From Nocardiopsis listeri NBRC 13360 (GTDB lineage Bacteria; Actinomycetota; Actinomycetes; Streptosporangiales; Streptosporangiaceae), in NCBI RefSeq assembly GCF_001570765.1, contig NZ_BCSH01000023.1, positions 1-64,000 on the forward strand: a DNA stretch of 64,000 nt, read 5' to 3'. The notes beneath the pieces are model-generated. The model did no database searches. It was not told the DNA's origin and saw only the letters and a program-made list of their open reading frames with translations. Positions 41,117 through 50,339 of this stretch are shown here, in pieces; the stretch's first letter is position 1; each line of letters opens with the position of its first letter. The translations under genes were made by a program, and so were the position numbers.

Positions 41117-42466
41117 GTGAGCATCTCGGAGAAGCCGATGGCCCCCGAGGAGAATCCGCCCGGGCAGCGACGACGGTCCTGGCAGGTCTTCCAACAGCCC
41201 CGTGGGCTGGTCGTCTACCTCGTCCTGCTGGTGACCTCGGCACTGTTCCTGATCGGCGTGGCCGTCGCCCAGACGACCATCACGAGCTTCGACGTCGTAC
41301 TCTTCGCCGCCCTCGTCCTGTGCGCACTGGTGTGCCTGGAGGCGATACGTCGTATCGGCGTGCCCGAGGGGCTGAGCCGCGATCTGTTGGGCGCGTGGTG
41401 GCTCCCCGCCATGCTCCTGCTGCCACCCCTGTACTCCCTGCTCATCCCCATCCCGGTCTTCTTGCTCTAACGCCGCAAACGGCGCGCGATGTTGCACCGC
41501 CAGATGTTCAACATGGCCGCGGTCGGCGTCTCCGGGTTCGTGGCCTCGCTGCTCTGGCACGGTGCGCAGAGCGGACCGGTCGCGGGGCTAGGGGGATCCA
41601 CCACCGCGCACGCCACCCTCGCCAGTGTCAACGGAGTCTTCCTCGCCCTGCTGTGCTGCGTCGTCTTCACCCTCTTCAACACGGCGCTGGTGTTCCTGGC
41701 GGCCCGGCTCAGCCCCGACGGCGGGGCGCCGAGCCTGTGGGACCGTGAGGCCTTCCTGGTGGACTGCGTTGAGTTATGTGTCGGCGTCACCGTCGCCATC
41801 CTGGCCCAGCTCTCCCTGTTCCTCCTGGTCATCGCCGTCCCGCCGGTCCTGTTGCTACAGCGGAGCCTCGTCTACCAGCAGTTGCAGACCGCGGCGCGGA
41901 CCGACCCCAAGACCGGGCTGCTCAACGCGCCCACCTGGGAGCGGGAGGCGGCGAGTCAGATCGCTCGGGCACGGGAGTCCCGAGGTCGGGCCGCGGTGCT
42001 GATCGTCGACATCGACCACTTCAAAAGGGTCAACGACACCTACGGACACCTGTTCGGTGACCAGGTCCTGTTGGGTGTGGCCACCACGATCTCCCAACAG
42101 CTGCGGGAATCGGACCTGCTGGGCAGGTTCGGTGGCGAGGAGTTCGTCGTCCTGCTGCCGGGCTCCGACGTCACCGAGGCCTGGCAGGCGGCGGAGCGGC
42201 TACGTTCCCAGGTCGGCCGGATGGAGATCGCGGTGGATGAGGTCCCCGTCTCGATCACCATCTCGATCGGTGTGGCGGTGGTCGGCGACCACGGAGACGA
42301 CCTCGTCGAGTTGCTGACCGCAGCCGATCTGGCGCTGTACCGGGCCAAGGAGACCGGCCGCGACCGTGTGTGCCTGCCCGCCGGTCGGCCCGAGGTGAGC
42401 AGGCGGATACCCGGACCGCGCGAGGGCGGCGTCTACGATGGCGGAAGCGCCGATAACCGGCCCTGA
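41117..42466 (+). pseudogene. Membrane GGDEF diguanylate cyclase with internal TAA
   Basis: The gene would encode a 449-residue c-di-GMP synthase. It starts at GTG 41117, with AAGGGAGG upstream. Several membrane helices are followed by a GGDEF domain: DPKTGLLNAPTWEREA, VDIDHFKRVNDTYGHLFGD, RESDLLGRFGGEEFVVLLPG. The RESD before GGEEF matches the allosteric I-site RxxD spacing. The frame is cut by a TAA at 41468-41470 between VFLL and RRKRRAMLHR, in register on both sides. One base change from TAC (Tyr) would explain it. A downstream ATG at 41489 lacks a ribosome-binding site. Either a nonsense mutation, a sequencing error or a small amount of restart could apply. Confidence 0.85.
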
Positions 42467-42555
42467 CCCGCTGTCGCCTCCGGGCCGGTGTGAGTTTTCC
42501 ACAGGCTCGGAGGACGCCGCTTGCCGTGTGGGCTTCGGTGACCGAACGTGAATAC

Positions 42556-43755
42556 ATGCCCTGTGATCAGCATGGACACGACGACGGCGCATCCTCCCGA
42601 CACGGTCACGCCCGCCCCGGTGCGCGGGCCGTCCCTCCACCCCGCTTCGTTACCCCACCCGCCCACCTGGCCGACCCACGGGCCTTCCTGGCCGCCCTGC
42701 CCACCATGGCACGGCGTTCGGTGCGTGACTCCGTGCTGGTCCTGGTCGTCGACCGGGGTGACCCCCGCGGGTTGCTGCACGGCACCCTCGACCGATTGGA
42801 CCATGTCCTGACCGCCGCGCGCAGCGGTGCGGTGGCCGTTCGGGCCGCGCTGGAACTGTCCGGCGGCGCGGCCCTGGTGGCCGGGTTCGGCCCGCCCGAA
42901 CGGGTGGACCCGCATGTCAGGTCGTTCCTGACCGAGGCGGCCGCGGCGGGCCTGCCGGTCCTGGCGGCCTACCGAGCGACGGGGGACCGGTTCTGGTCCT
43001 ACCTGTGCGAGGACGAGGACTGTTGCCCCGCGGAGGGGGCGTCCTTCGAACCGCAAGCTCGCACCACCCTGTGGAAACCTCCGGACCCGGTAGCCGAACG
43101 ACGCAACGGGTCGGCGCGACCGATGGAGCGCGAAGCCGTGGAGTCCGAGGCCGTGGAGTCGGAGGAGACGGACCCGGCCCGGGTCCGGGCGCTGCTGGAA
43201 CCCGTGGTGGGCGAGCAACGGGCGGCCGTCGCCGAGTCCGCGGCGCTCCTGGAGGAACGGTTCCGAGCGGAACGCGGCCGGGAGGCCTCACGGAGTCGGA
43301 TCCGGCGGGTGCGGTCGGTGGTGCGCCGGGAGGTGAGCGAGCGGATTCGCGACCCCGACACCTTGGCGATGCTCGGCGTCGCCCTCCTGGACCTGCGGGT
43401 ACGTGACGCGGTGTGGGCCCGGATCACCCCGGAGGAGGCCCCGCTGCACCGGCGATTGTGGTCCCGGGTGACCCGGCACGTCCCGCACCGGCACCGGGCC
43501 GGGCCGGCCTCCCTGCTGGCCGTGGCCGCCTGGCAGGCCGGCGACATGGCCCTGGCCCGGGCCGCGGTCCAGAGCGCCCTGGCGGCGCGACCCGGATACG
43601 CGATGGCGGTGTTGATGGAACGGGCGCTGGGCTGGGGGTTGTCGGCCGAGCGCTGGGCCCGGCACATGGCCGAGAACGCTGACCGGTTCGAGTTCGAGCC
43701 AGGGGTCGAGGACGGGGAGGAACCCGGTTCGGGTCGGGTCCCACCGTCACGTTGA
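42556..43755 (+). CDS. DUF4192-family protein
   Basis: This roughly 399-residue protein resembles actinobacterial DUF4192 proteins: FVTPPAHLADPRAFLAALPTMARRSVRDSVLVLVV near the start, GGAALVAGFGPPERVD, and a C-terminal helical part ending with repeat-like LLAVAAWQAGDMALARAAVQSALAARPGYAMAVLMERALGWGL. The function of the family is unknown. The start is unclear. I use ATG 42556 (MPCDQHGHDD); GTG 42490 is open too, and neither has a good ribosome-binding site. An acidic/basic middle (ESEAVESEETDPARVRALLEPVVGEQ) looks like a linker. It lies upstream of ettA. Confidence 0.75.
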   Translation: MPCDQHGHDDGASSRHGHARPGARAVPPPRFVTPPAHLADPRAFLAALPTMARRSVRDSVLVLVVDRGDPRGLLHGTLDRLDHVLTAARSGAVAVRAALELSGGAALVAGFGPPERVDPHVRSFLTEAAAAGLPVLAAYRATGDRFWSYLCEDEDCCPAEGASFEPQARTTLWKPPDPVAERRNGSARPMEREAVESEAVESEETDPARVRALLEPVVGEQRAAVAESAALLEERFRAERGREASRSRIRRVRSVVRREVSERIRDPDTLAMLGVALLDLRVRDAVWARITPEEAPLHRRLWSRVTRHVPHRHRAGPASLLAVAAWQAGDMALARAAVQSALAARPGYAMAVLMERALGWGLSAERWARHMAENADRFEFEPGVEDGEEPGSGRVPPSR

Positions 43756-43855
43756 CCTCGTGCCCGCATCCGGCGTCGGCCGGGTGTGGGCACGGGTTCC
43801 GCGCTCCGAGACGGAAGTGGCGGGGGCACGGTCCGACACGGCCTAGGCTGGGGGC

Positions 43856-45520
43856 ATGCCGGAGTACATCTACACCATGCAAAACGTGCGCAAGGCGCAC
43901 GGCGACAAGGTCGTCCTGGACAACGTTTCGGGTTCGTTCCTGCCCGGAGCCAAGATCGGCGTCGTGGGCCCCAACGGCTCGGGTAAGTCGACGCTGCTGA
44001 AGATCATGGCCGGCATCGAGCAGCCGTCCAACGGCGAGGCGCGACTCATGCCCGGCTTCACCGTGGGCCTGCTCGCCCAGGAACCGCACCTGGACGAGAC
44101 CAAGACCGTCCTGGAGAACGTCGAGGACGGTGTCGCCGAGACCAAGGCGATGCTGAACCGCTTCAACGAGATCGCCGAGCAGATGGCGACGGACTACTCC
44201 GACGCCCTGCTCGAGGAGATGGGCAAGCTCCAGGAGCAGCTCGACCACCGCAACGCCTGGGACCTGGACAGCCAGCTCGAGCAGGCGATGGACGCGCTGC
44301 GCTGCCCGCCCGGGGACGCCGACGTCACCCAGCTCTCCGGTGGTGAGAAGCGCCGGGTCGCCCTGTGCAAGATCCTGCTCGAGGCCCCCGACCTGCTGCT
44401 TCTCGATGAGCCCACCAACCACCTGGACGCCGAGAGCGTGAACTGGCTGGAGCAGCACCTGGCCAACTACGCCGGTACCATCATCGCGATCACTCACGAC
44501 AGGTACTTCCTGGACCACGTCGCCACCTGGATCCTGGAGCTGGACCGCGGCCAGTTCTACCCCTACGAGGGCAACTACAGCACCTACCTGGAGACCAAGC
44601 AGGCCCGCCTGAAGGTCGAGGGGCAAAAGGACGCCAAGAAGTCCCGGCGCCTCAAGGAGGAGCTGGAGTGGGTCCGCTCCAACGCCAAGGCCCGCCAGAC
44701 CAAGAGCAAGTCCCGTCTGGCCCGCTACGAGGAGATGGCCGCCGAGGCCGACAAGACCCGCAAGCTGGACTTCGAGGAGATCCAGATCCCTCCGGGTCCG
44801 CGTCTGGGCAACACCGTGGTCGAGGTCAAGAACCTCACCAAGGGCTTCGACGACCGTGTCCTGATCGAGGACCTCAGCTTCTCGCTGCCGCCCAACGGCA
44901 TCGTCGGCATCATCGGCCCCAACGGTGTCGGTAAGACCACCCTGTTCAAGATGATCGTGGGGGAGGAGACTCCGGACGAGGGCAAGATCACCGTCGGTGA
45001 CACCGTCGAGATCTCCTACGTCGACCAGTACCGGGGTCGGATCGACGACACCAAGAACGTCTGGGAGAGCATCTCCGACGGCGAGAGCTTCATCCAGGTC
45101 GGCAAGGTCGAGATCCCCAGCCGCGCCTACGTGGCCGCCTTCGGTTTCAAGGGCTCCGACCAGCAGAAGGCCTCCGGTGTGCTCTCGGGTGGTGAGCGCA
45201 ACCGGGTCAACCTGGCGCTCACCCTCAAGCAGGGGGGCAACCTGCTGCTCCTGGACGAGCCCACCAACGACCTGGACGTGGAGACCCTCGGGTCGCTGGA
45301 GAACGCCATCCTGGACTTCCCGGGCTGCGCAGTGATCACCTCCCACGACCGCTGGTTCCTGGACCGCGTCGCCACCCACATCCTCGCCTGGGAGGGTGGC
45401 GCCAACTGGTTCTGGTTCGAGGGCAACTTCGAGTCCTACGAGAAGAACAAGATCGAGCGCCTGGGCCCCGAAGCCGCGCGCCCGCACGCGGTCACCCACC
45501 GCAAGCTCACCCGCGACTGA
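43856..45520 (+). CDS. ettA: ABC-F translation factor EttA
   Basis: This 554-residue ABC-F protein binds the ribosomal E site and throttles translation in response to ADP/ATP. Two ATPase cassettes are present: GPNGSGKSTLLK, LSGGEKRRVALCKILLEAPDLLLLDEPTNHLD; and GPNGVGKTTLFK, LSGGERNRVNLALTLKQGGNLLLLDEPTNDLD. The linker (KQARLKVEGQKDAKKSRRLKEELEW, the P-site-tRNA-interacting arm) fits EttA rather than UvrA-type ATPases. The start ATG 43856 is well placed. It has no membrane segments. It is followed by a strong terminator. Confidence 0.95.
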   Translation: MPEYIYTMQNVRKAHGDKVVLDNVSGSFLPGAKIGVVGPNGSGKSTLLKIMAGIEQPSNGEARLMPGFTVGLLAQEPHLDETKTVLENVEDGVAETKAMLNRFNEIAEQMATDYSDALLEEMGKLQEQLDHRNAWDLDSQLEQAMDALRCPPGDADVTQLSGGEKRRVALCKILLEAPDLLLLDEPTNHLDAESVNWLEQHLANYAGTIIAITHDRYFLDHVATWILELDRGQFYPYEGNYSTYLETKQARLKVEGQKDAKKSRRLKEELEWVRSNAKARQTKSKSRLARYEEMAAEADKTRKLDFEEIQIPPGPRLGNTVVEVKNLTKGFDDRVLIEDLSFSLPPNGIVGIIGPNGVGKTTLFKMIVGEETPDEGKITVGDTVEISYVDQYRGRIDDTKNVWESISDGESFIQVGKVEIPSRAYVAAFGFKGSDQQKASGVLSGGERNRVNLALTLKQGGNLLLLDEPTNDLDVETLGSLENAILDFPGCAVITSHDRWFLDRVATHILAWEGGANWFWFEGNFESYEKNKIERLGPEAARPHAVTHRKLTRD

Positions 45521-45531
45521 TCGCGGTAGCC

Positions 45532-45585
45532 GACGACGAAGGCCTCGCCACCCGGAACCATCCGGTCGGCGGGGCCTTCGTCGTC
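45532..45585 (+). terminator. Terminator after ettA
   Basis: An 18-bp near-perfect stem (GACGACGAAGGCCTCGCC with GGCGGGGCCTTCGTCGTC, one mismatch) starts 12 bases after the stop codon. Confidence 0.8.
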
Positions 45586-45690
45586 CCGAAGCGAGGGAAC
45601 TTCGGCCCTGGTGCGGAGGTGACCTGTGCTGTCGTTCCCCGGGCCCTGGGCCCCGGAGGGGCTCGGTGAACGTCGCATACCCTGGTGACG

Positions 45691-46242
45691 ATGAGTTCCG
45701 CGCGTGATGACCACCAGGGCGCCGGCGAAGAGCCCGCGCAGATGACGTTCTATGAGGCCGTTGGCGGCGAGGACACCTTCGTCCGCCTGGTCCGTCGTTT
45801 CTACGAGGAAGTGGCCGAGGACCCCGAACTTCGGCCCATGTACCCGGAGGAGGACCTCGGCCCCGCCGAGGAGCGCCTCCGGCTGTTCCTCATCCAGTAT
45901 TGGGGTGGGCCCCGTACCTACAACGAGAGGCGTGGGCACCCCCGCCTGCGCATGCGCCACGTCCCGTTCCGCATCGGTGCCGCCGAGCGGGACATCTGGC
46001 TCAAGCACATGCGTGTGGCCATGGACTCCCTGGAGCTGCCCGAGGCTCTGGACCGCCAGATGTGGGAGTACATGGTCATGGCCGCGCACAGCATGGTCAA
46101 CGTCGCGGAGGAGGCCACGCCGCCGGCGGTGGCCCGACCCACCTCGATGACCATCGGTAGTGACGGCCAGGCCCGCAAGGAGAGCCGCCGCGACGACGGC
46201 GACGACGATGGTGAGGCCATCACCATCTCCTTGAAGCGGTGA
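45691..46242 (+). CDS. glbO: Group II truncated haemoglobin
   Basis: This 183-residue globin has the group II pattern: [55 protein letters not shown], then [23 protein letters not shown], with Tyr at B10 and Trp at G8. It may handle oxygen or reactive nitrogen species. An acidic C-terminal tail of about 45 residues ([17 protein letters not shown]) is outside the globin fold. I use ATG 45691; the frame begins at a GTG two codons earlier. It is convergent with the thioesterase gene and lies 170 bases after ettA. Confidence 0.93.
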   Translation: MSSARDDHQGAGEEPAQMTFYEAVGGEDTFVRLVRRFYEEVAEDPELRPMYPEEDLGPAEERLRLFLIQYWGGPRTYNERRGHPRLRMRHVPFRIGAAERDIWLKHMRVAMDSLELPEALDRQMWEYMVMAAHSMVNVAEEATPPAVARPTSMTIGSDGQARKESRRDDGDDDGEAITISLKR

Positions 46243-46251
46243 CCGGTCGGT

Positions 46252-46683
46252 TCAGGAGTATTCGGCGAGCAGGGCGCGCTCGGTGTCGTTCAGACGCCGA
46301 GCGCTCTGCGTCGGTACGTCGAAACCGACCAGGACGGTCTTGGCGCGCAGGTAGACCTTCTCGTCGTCCAGGATCTCGTAGGCCAGGGTGCAGCTGGCGT
46401 TGCGCACCTCGGTGACCCACAGCTCCACGCGCACCGGCTCGCCGCGGGGCAGTAGCGGGGCGACGTAGTCGGCCTCCTGCCGGGCCACCACCATGGCGCC
46501 GAACCCCTCGCCGCCGGCCATCCCTCCGTAGTTGAGGAACGAGACCCGGGCGTCCTCCAGGTAGGTCAGCATCCGCACGTTGTTGACGTGCTGCTGCGGG
46601 TCCAGGTCGGCGTAGCGCACCTGCTGGTGGTGCACGTGCCGCTTGGGGGCGGTGGTGGCGACCTCGTCCTGGATCTGGGTCAC
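46252..46683 (-). CDS. Hotdog-fold acyl-CoA thioesterase
   Basis: This 143-residue 4-hydroxybenzoyl-CoA-thioesterase-type protein has HHQQVRYADLDPQQHVNNVRMLTYLEDARV (the Asp/Asn-containing active-site helix of the hotdog fold), then ELWVTEVRNASCTLAYEIL and TVLVGFD. It begins at GTG 46683, with AGAGGA about nine bases upstream; the earlier part of the open frame is not coding-like. Its stop is 10 bases from the convergent globin gene. The substrate is not clear. Confidence 0.88.
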   Translation of the reverse strand: MTQIQDEVATTAPKRHVHHQQVRYADLDPQQHVNNVRMLTYLEDARVSFLNYGGMAGGEGFGAMVVARQEADYVAPLLPRGEPVRVELWVTEVRNASCTLAYEILDDEKVYLRAKTVLVGFDVPTQSARRLNDTERALLAEYS

Positions 46684-46796
46684 TTCTGGGGTCCTCTCCC
46701 TGGGGAGCCCCCGAGAACGGGAGCCGTGCGCGGGCGTCGCCCGGCGCGGTGCGCACGGGGACGGCCATCCGCCCATTCTCGCAAAGGGGGAGGCCA

Positions 46797-46839
46797 CGGG
46801 GCCCGGGTGAGCTTGTGTCCTTGCTCTCCCCGGGCCCCG
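46797..46839. terminator. Hairpin after the prolyl oligopeptidase gene
   Basis: CGGGGCCCGGG pairs with CCCGGGCCCCG around a loop of about 21 bases, starting 20 bases after the stop of the prolyl oligopeptidase gene. Confidence 0.6.
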
Positions 46840-46858
46840 AACCATGCGATGACCGGAC

Positions 46859-48955
46859 CTACCGGCCCACTTCCAGCCCCAGGTGGTGGGCGAGGAAGGC
46901 CAACTGGTCGGCGCTGAGCGCCACGCTCCGGCTCACCGAGCGGGAGCTGTGTCCGACCTGGGCCTCGGCGCGCAGCAACACCGGGCGTTCCTCGACCGGG
47001 GCCGAGGTGGCGTGCTGAAGTGCCGCGCACAGCTTGCGGGCGTGCAGTGGGTCCACCCGGGTGTCGTTGTCGAACACCGTGAACAGGATCGCCGGGTACC
47101 GGGTGCCCTCGCGCACGTTGTGGTACGGCGAGTAGCCCAACAACCAGCCCAGCTGTTCGGCGTCGTCGGCGGTGCCGTACTCGACGTTCCACAGCTGTCC
47201 CAGGCCGAAGCGCTCGTAGCGCACCATGTCCAGCAAGGGCGCCGAGCACACGGCCGCGCGGAACAGGTCCGGGCGCTGGGTCACCATCGAGCCCACGAGC
47301 AGCCCGCCGTTGCTGCCGCCCATGACGGCGAGCCGGTCGCGGTCGGTCACTCCGGTGTCGATGAGGTGCTCGGCGGCCGCGGCGCAGTCGTCGAACACGT
47401 TCTGTTTGGCGGCGAGCATGCCGCCGCGATGCCAGGCCTCGCCCTCCTCCAACCCACCGCGCAGGTTGGCGACCGCGTAGACGCCGCCTGCCCGCACCCA
47501 TGACAGGATCGTCGCGGAGTAGGCGGGGGTCAGCGAGATCTGGAAGCCGCCATAGCCGTACAGGATGGTCGGCCGAGGCCCGTCCGCCGCCTCGGGTGGG
47601 GAAACCACCAGCATCCGCACCGTGGTTCCGTCCTTGGAGGTGAACGCGACCTGTTCGGTGCGCACCTCCGGAACGTCGATGTCACCGGGTGCGCGCTCCC
47701 ACAGTTCCACCGCGCCGGTGCGGGCGTCGTAGTGGTACACCGACGAAGGGTGGGTGTTGTCGGTGTAGCCGAACCACGCCTCGTGGCCGCCCTCGGGGCG
47801 TGAGGTGAGACCGGCGAGGCTGCCCAGACCCGGCATGGGCACCGCACCCAGGAGGGTGCCGTCGGCCGGGTCGTGCCGGGTGATCTCGCTGATCGCGTGC
47901 CGGCTCCAGGTGGCCAGGAGCTCGGGCGATTCGAGCCCGTCCCCGTCCAGGAGGGCGAAACCGTCCAGGACGGCCTCGGGGTCCTCGGCGACCAGCGTGG
48001 TCCAGTTCTCATAGGCCGGATCGGCGGGGTCGACGACGCACAGGCGCCCACGCGAGGCGTCACGGTCGGTGAGTAGGTACAGACGTCCGTCCCGACCCAC
48101 ATGGGGGCTCAGGTCGGCGTCCACACCCTCTTGGACGGTGCGCAGGAGGGGACTCTCCAGCGGGCTCATGCTCAGGTCGGCGATCCACGCCTCGGTGGCG
48201 GACGAGGTGCCCCGTACCGAGGTCAGGGTCAGCCAGCGACCGTCGCGGCTGAGGGAGACACCGAAGTAGTCGGTCTTGTCCCGGCCTTCGCCGAAGACGA
48301 TGGGGTCCTCCTCCACCGGGGTGCCCAGACGGTGTAGGTAGACGCGGCGGTGGTAGGCCTCCTCACCGTCGGGAACCTGTTCCTCGGGTAGGCGACACAC
48401 GTAGTAGAACGCCGAGCCGTCGGGTAGCCACGCCACCGGGCTGTACCGGGTGCGGGGGATGGGGACGTCGACGGGTTCGCCGGTCTCCACGTCCATGATC
48501 CGCAGTAGTGACTCCTCGTCACCGCCCTCGGAGAGCTGGTAGGAGAGCAGTCGGCCATCAGGAGAGGGCCGCCAGGAGTCCAGGGTGGTCAGCCCGGAGG
48601 GGTCCATCGCTCCGGGGTCGATGAGCGTACGTTCGGGCCCCTCGCCGTCGCGCACGTACAGCACGGCGTGCTCTTGACCGGGGTCGCGTCGTACGCCGAA
48701 ACGGCGGTCGCCCCGCCACAGTGGTACACCGACGCCGCCGGCTCCCATGAGGGAACGCAGCCGTTCCGCGAACACCTCACGGGAGTCTTGGTCGACGCCG
48801 ATCCTTTGATACAGGGTGTCCTGCGCCGAGGCCCACTCCTTGGTGGAAGCGGCGTCGGCGTCCTCCAACCACCGGTAGGGATCGTGGACCGTGTGGCCGT
48901 GCAGGTTCTCTTCGATGTCCAGCCGTTCGGCCGGGGGATAGCGGAGTTCGCGCAT
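46859..48955 (-). CDS. Prolyl oligopeptidase family serine peptidase
   Basis: This 698-residue cytosolic peptidase of family S9A cleaves after Pro in short peptides. The N-terminal beta-propeller includes HDPYRWLEDADAASTKEWASAQ. The C-terminal alpha/beta hydrolase has the nucleophile Ser in GGSNGGLLVG, Asp in FDNDTRVDP and His in AQVGHSSRS. RPTILYGYGGFQISLTPAYS and AVANLRGGLEEGEAWH are family-typical. It starts at ATG 48955; the open frame continues far upstream, but only from antisense mirror sequence. It is probably monocistronic. The 208 bases upstream, up to the small ORF at 49164, are non-coding. Confidence 0.93.
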   Translation of the reverse strand: MRELRYPPAERLDIEENLHGHTVHDPYRWLEDADAASTKEWASAQDTLYQRIGVDQDSREVFAERLRSLMGAGGVGVPLWRGDRRFGVRRDPGQEHAVLYVRDGEGPERTLIDPGAMDPSGLTTLDSWRPSPDGRLLSYQLSEGGDEESLLRIMDVETGEPVDVPIPRTRYSPVAWLPDGSAFYYVCRLPEEQVPDGEEAYHRRVYLHRLGTPVEEDPIVFGEGRDKTDYFGVSLSRDGRWLTLTSVRGTSSATEAWIADLSMSPLESPLLRTVQEGVDADLSPHVGRDGRLYLLTDRDASRGRLCVVDPADPAYENWTTLVAEDPEAVLDGFALLDGDGLESPELLATWSRHAISEITRHDPADGTLLGAVPMPGLGSLAGLTSRPEGGHEAWFGYTDNTHPSSVYHYDARTGAVELWERAPGDIDVPEVRTEQVAFTSKDGTTVRMLVVSPPEAADGPRPTILYGYGGFQISLTPAYSATILSWVRAGGVYAVANLRGGLEEGEAWHRGGMLAAKQNVFDDCAAAAEHLIDTGVTDRDRLAVMGGSNGGLLVGSMVTQRPDLFRAAVCSAPLLDMVRYERFGLGQLWNVEYGTADDAEQLGWLLGYSPYHNVREGTRYPAILFTVFDNDTRVDPLHARKLCAALQHATSAPVEERPVLLRAEAQVGHSSRSVSRSVALSADQLAFLAHHLGLEVGR

Positions 48956-49163
48956 GCTTTGCACCCTATCCACCCATATCTCACCCTGCGTGTTCGGCGC
49001 GGCGTCACTATGGAACTCACCGTGCCGGCCGCACAATGGGTTCGAGAAAGCGACAACAGACGTTTTCTGGGCAGCCCAGCGTAAATTGGGGTGGCGCTGG
49101 AGTGCTTCCACCAAGCAGACTGATTGCGGGACGCAACTCGGCGGGAACCACCGGGAGGTCCGT

Positions 49164-49286
49164 GTGGCAAGGCGTAAGAAGACACCGATCCTGGGATCGG
49201 TGCACAGGGAGGTCTCCTGGCTGGCCGATCGGCTGGCCGGGGAAGAGACACGGCGGTCGTTCGCGACGGCCGAGGTGACGCGATGA
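49164..49286 (+). CDS. 40-residue basic protein coupled to HNH gene
   Basis: A GTG at 49164, with GGGAGG five bases upstream, opens a 40-codon frame: MARRKKTPILGSVHREVSW, then LADRLAGEETRRSFATAEVTR. Its TGA overlaps the ATG of the HNH endonuclease (ATGA), a classical coupling arrangement. The N terminus is very basic. There is no domain that I know. The overlap and ribosome-binding site argue for a real gene. Confidence 0.55.
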   Translation: MARRKKTPILGSVHREVSWLADRLAGEETRRSFATAEVTR

Positions 49287-49834
49287 GCGGCCGGTGCGGC
49301 AGGGAGGGCGGTCCAGGCGCCGCTCGACGCCACGTGCTGCTGCTCAACGCCAGTTTTGAACCACTGACGACACTTCCACTGCGCAGAGCGATTCTGCTCG
49401 TGCTCCGAGAGAAGGCGGACGTCGTGCACGAGGACGGCACCGGAGCGATGCTGCACTCGGCGACGCGAGCCTACGACGTGCCGTCCGTGATCAGGCTGCG
49501 GCGTTACATCAGTGTTCCGTACAGCCGCAGGGTCCCGCTCACCCGCGTCGCACTGATGCGGCGGGACCGGCACACGTGTGGGTACTGCGGAAAGAAGGCC
49601 GAGACGATCGACCACGTCATCCCGCGCAGCCGCGGTGGCGCGCACGTATGGGAGAACGTCGTGGCCGCCTGCAAGCCGTGCAACCACCGCAAGGCGGACA
49701 AGTTCCTCGACGAGATCGGCTGGGAACTGCACATCACCCCCAAGGTGCCCAAGGGTCCCCACTGGCGGTTGATCAACGGCGACCTGCACGGTGACCCACA
49801 GTGGGAGCCGTACATGGCGCACTTGGCCGCCTGA
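49283..49834 (+). CDS. HNH endonuclease
   Basis: This 183-residue protein belongs to the widely conserved actinobacterial HNH family: LLLNASFEPLTTLPLRRAILLVLREKADVVHEDG, then CGYCGKKAETIDHVIPRSRGGAHVWENVVAACKPCNHRKADK. The HNH core has His (DHV), Asn (WENV) and His (NHRK), with two CxxC zinc knuckles. It lacks a restriction partner. The first 45 residues are an additional DNA-binding-like segment. The start ATG overlaps the stop of the small ORF upstream, so it depends on that gene for translation. Confidence 0.9.
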   Translation: MSGRCGREGGPGAARRHVLLLNASFEPLTTLPLRRAILLVLREKADVVHEDGTGAMLHSATRAYDVPSVIRLRRYISVPYSRRVPLTRVALMRRDRHTCGYCGKKAETIDHVIPRSRGGAHVWENVVAACKPCNHRKADKFLDEIGWELHITPKVPKGPHWRLINGDLHGDPQWEPYMAHLAA

Positions 49835-49992
49835 CGCGGCCTGTGAGGGTCGGAGTACCGGGCGTCCCAACACCCGGCCCCTCAGACGCCTCCGGGATCG
49901 AATTCCCTTCGACCCCGGGGGCGTCCCCCTTTCCCGGAGGTTCGGGCCCGTAGGCCTCCCACACGTGGTGGGCGGCGTCCTATTCTGGGGAC

Positions 49993-50199
49993 ATGCCCAG
50001 ATACGACTTCCGCTGCCGTGAGTGCGGCGACACCTTCGAACTGTCCCGCCCGATGGCCGAGTCCGACGGCCCCGCCGCCTGCCCGCAGGGGCACGACGAC
50101 ACCGTGCGTCTTCTGTCCACCGTCGCCGTGGGCGGTCGTGCCGCGGCACCGGCTCCCTCCGGGGGAGGTGGCTGCTGCGGGGGTGGCTGCTGCGGCTGA
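49993..50199 (+). CDS. FmdB-family zinc-ribbon protein
   Basis: This 68-residue protein has the FmdB/CxxC-SSSS zinc ribbon at its N terminus: MPRYDFRCRECGDTFELSRPMAES, with Cys at CRECG and ACPQGH. The second half is low complexity and ends GGGGCCGGGCCG, with two Cys pairs. FmdB is described as a putative regulatory protein in C1/formamide genes, but the family is broad. It starts at ATG 49993, about 160 bases after the HNH gene, and is followed by a terminator. The Cys pairs may bind metal; this is only a suggestion. Confidence 0.85.
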   Translation: MPRYDFRCRECGDTFELSRPMAESDGPAACPQGHDDTVRLLSTVAVGGRAAAPAPSGGGGCCGGGCCG

Positions 50200-50289
50200 G
50201 CCCTACGCCGTTCCCGTGTCCGGGGCGCCCGCGACCACGCGTTGCCCACGGCAGCGCGTCGTCCGTGGCCACCCGTTGCCCACGGACGA

Positions 50290-50318
50290 AGGGGGCGGCC
50301 CCGGTGGGACCGCCCCCT
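50290..50318. terminator. Hairpin between fmdB-like and ilvD genes
   Basis: AGGGGGCGG pairs with CCGCCCCCT around an 11-base loop, between the convergent FmdB-like and ilvD genes. Confidence 0.7.
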
Positions 50319-50339
50319 ATCCATGCTCGGACTCGTCCT

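Noticed and set aside
43424-45499. A 691-codon minus-strand frame opposite ettA
   Set aside because: Composition mirrors EttA codons and there is no recognisable protein; ettA is certain.
48956-50272. N-terminal extension of the prolyl oligopeptidase frame
   Set aside because: The extension crosses the HNH and FmdB genes in antisense and has no coding pattern; the family start fits ATG 48955.
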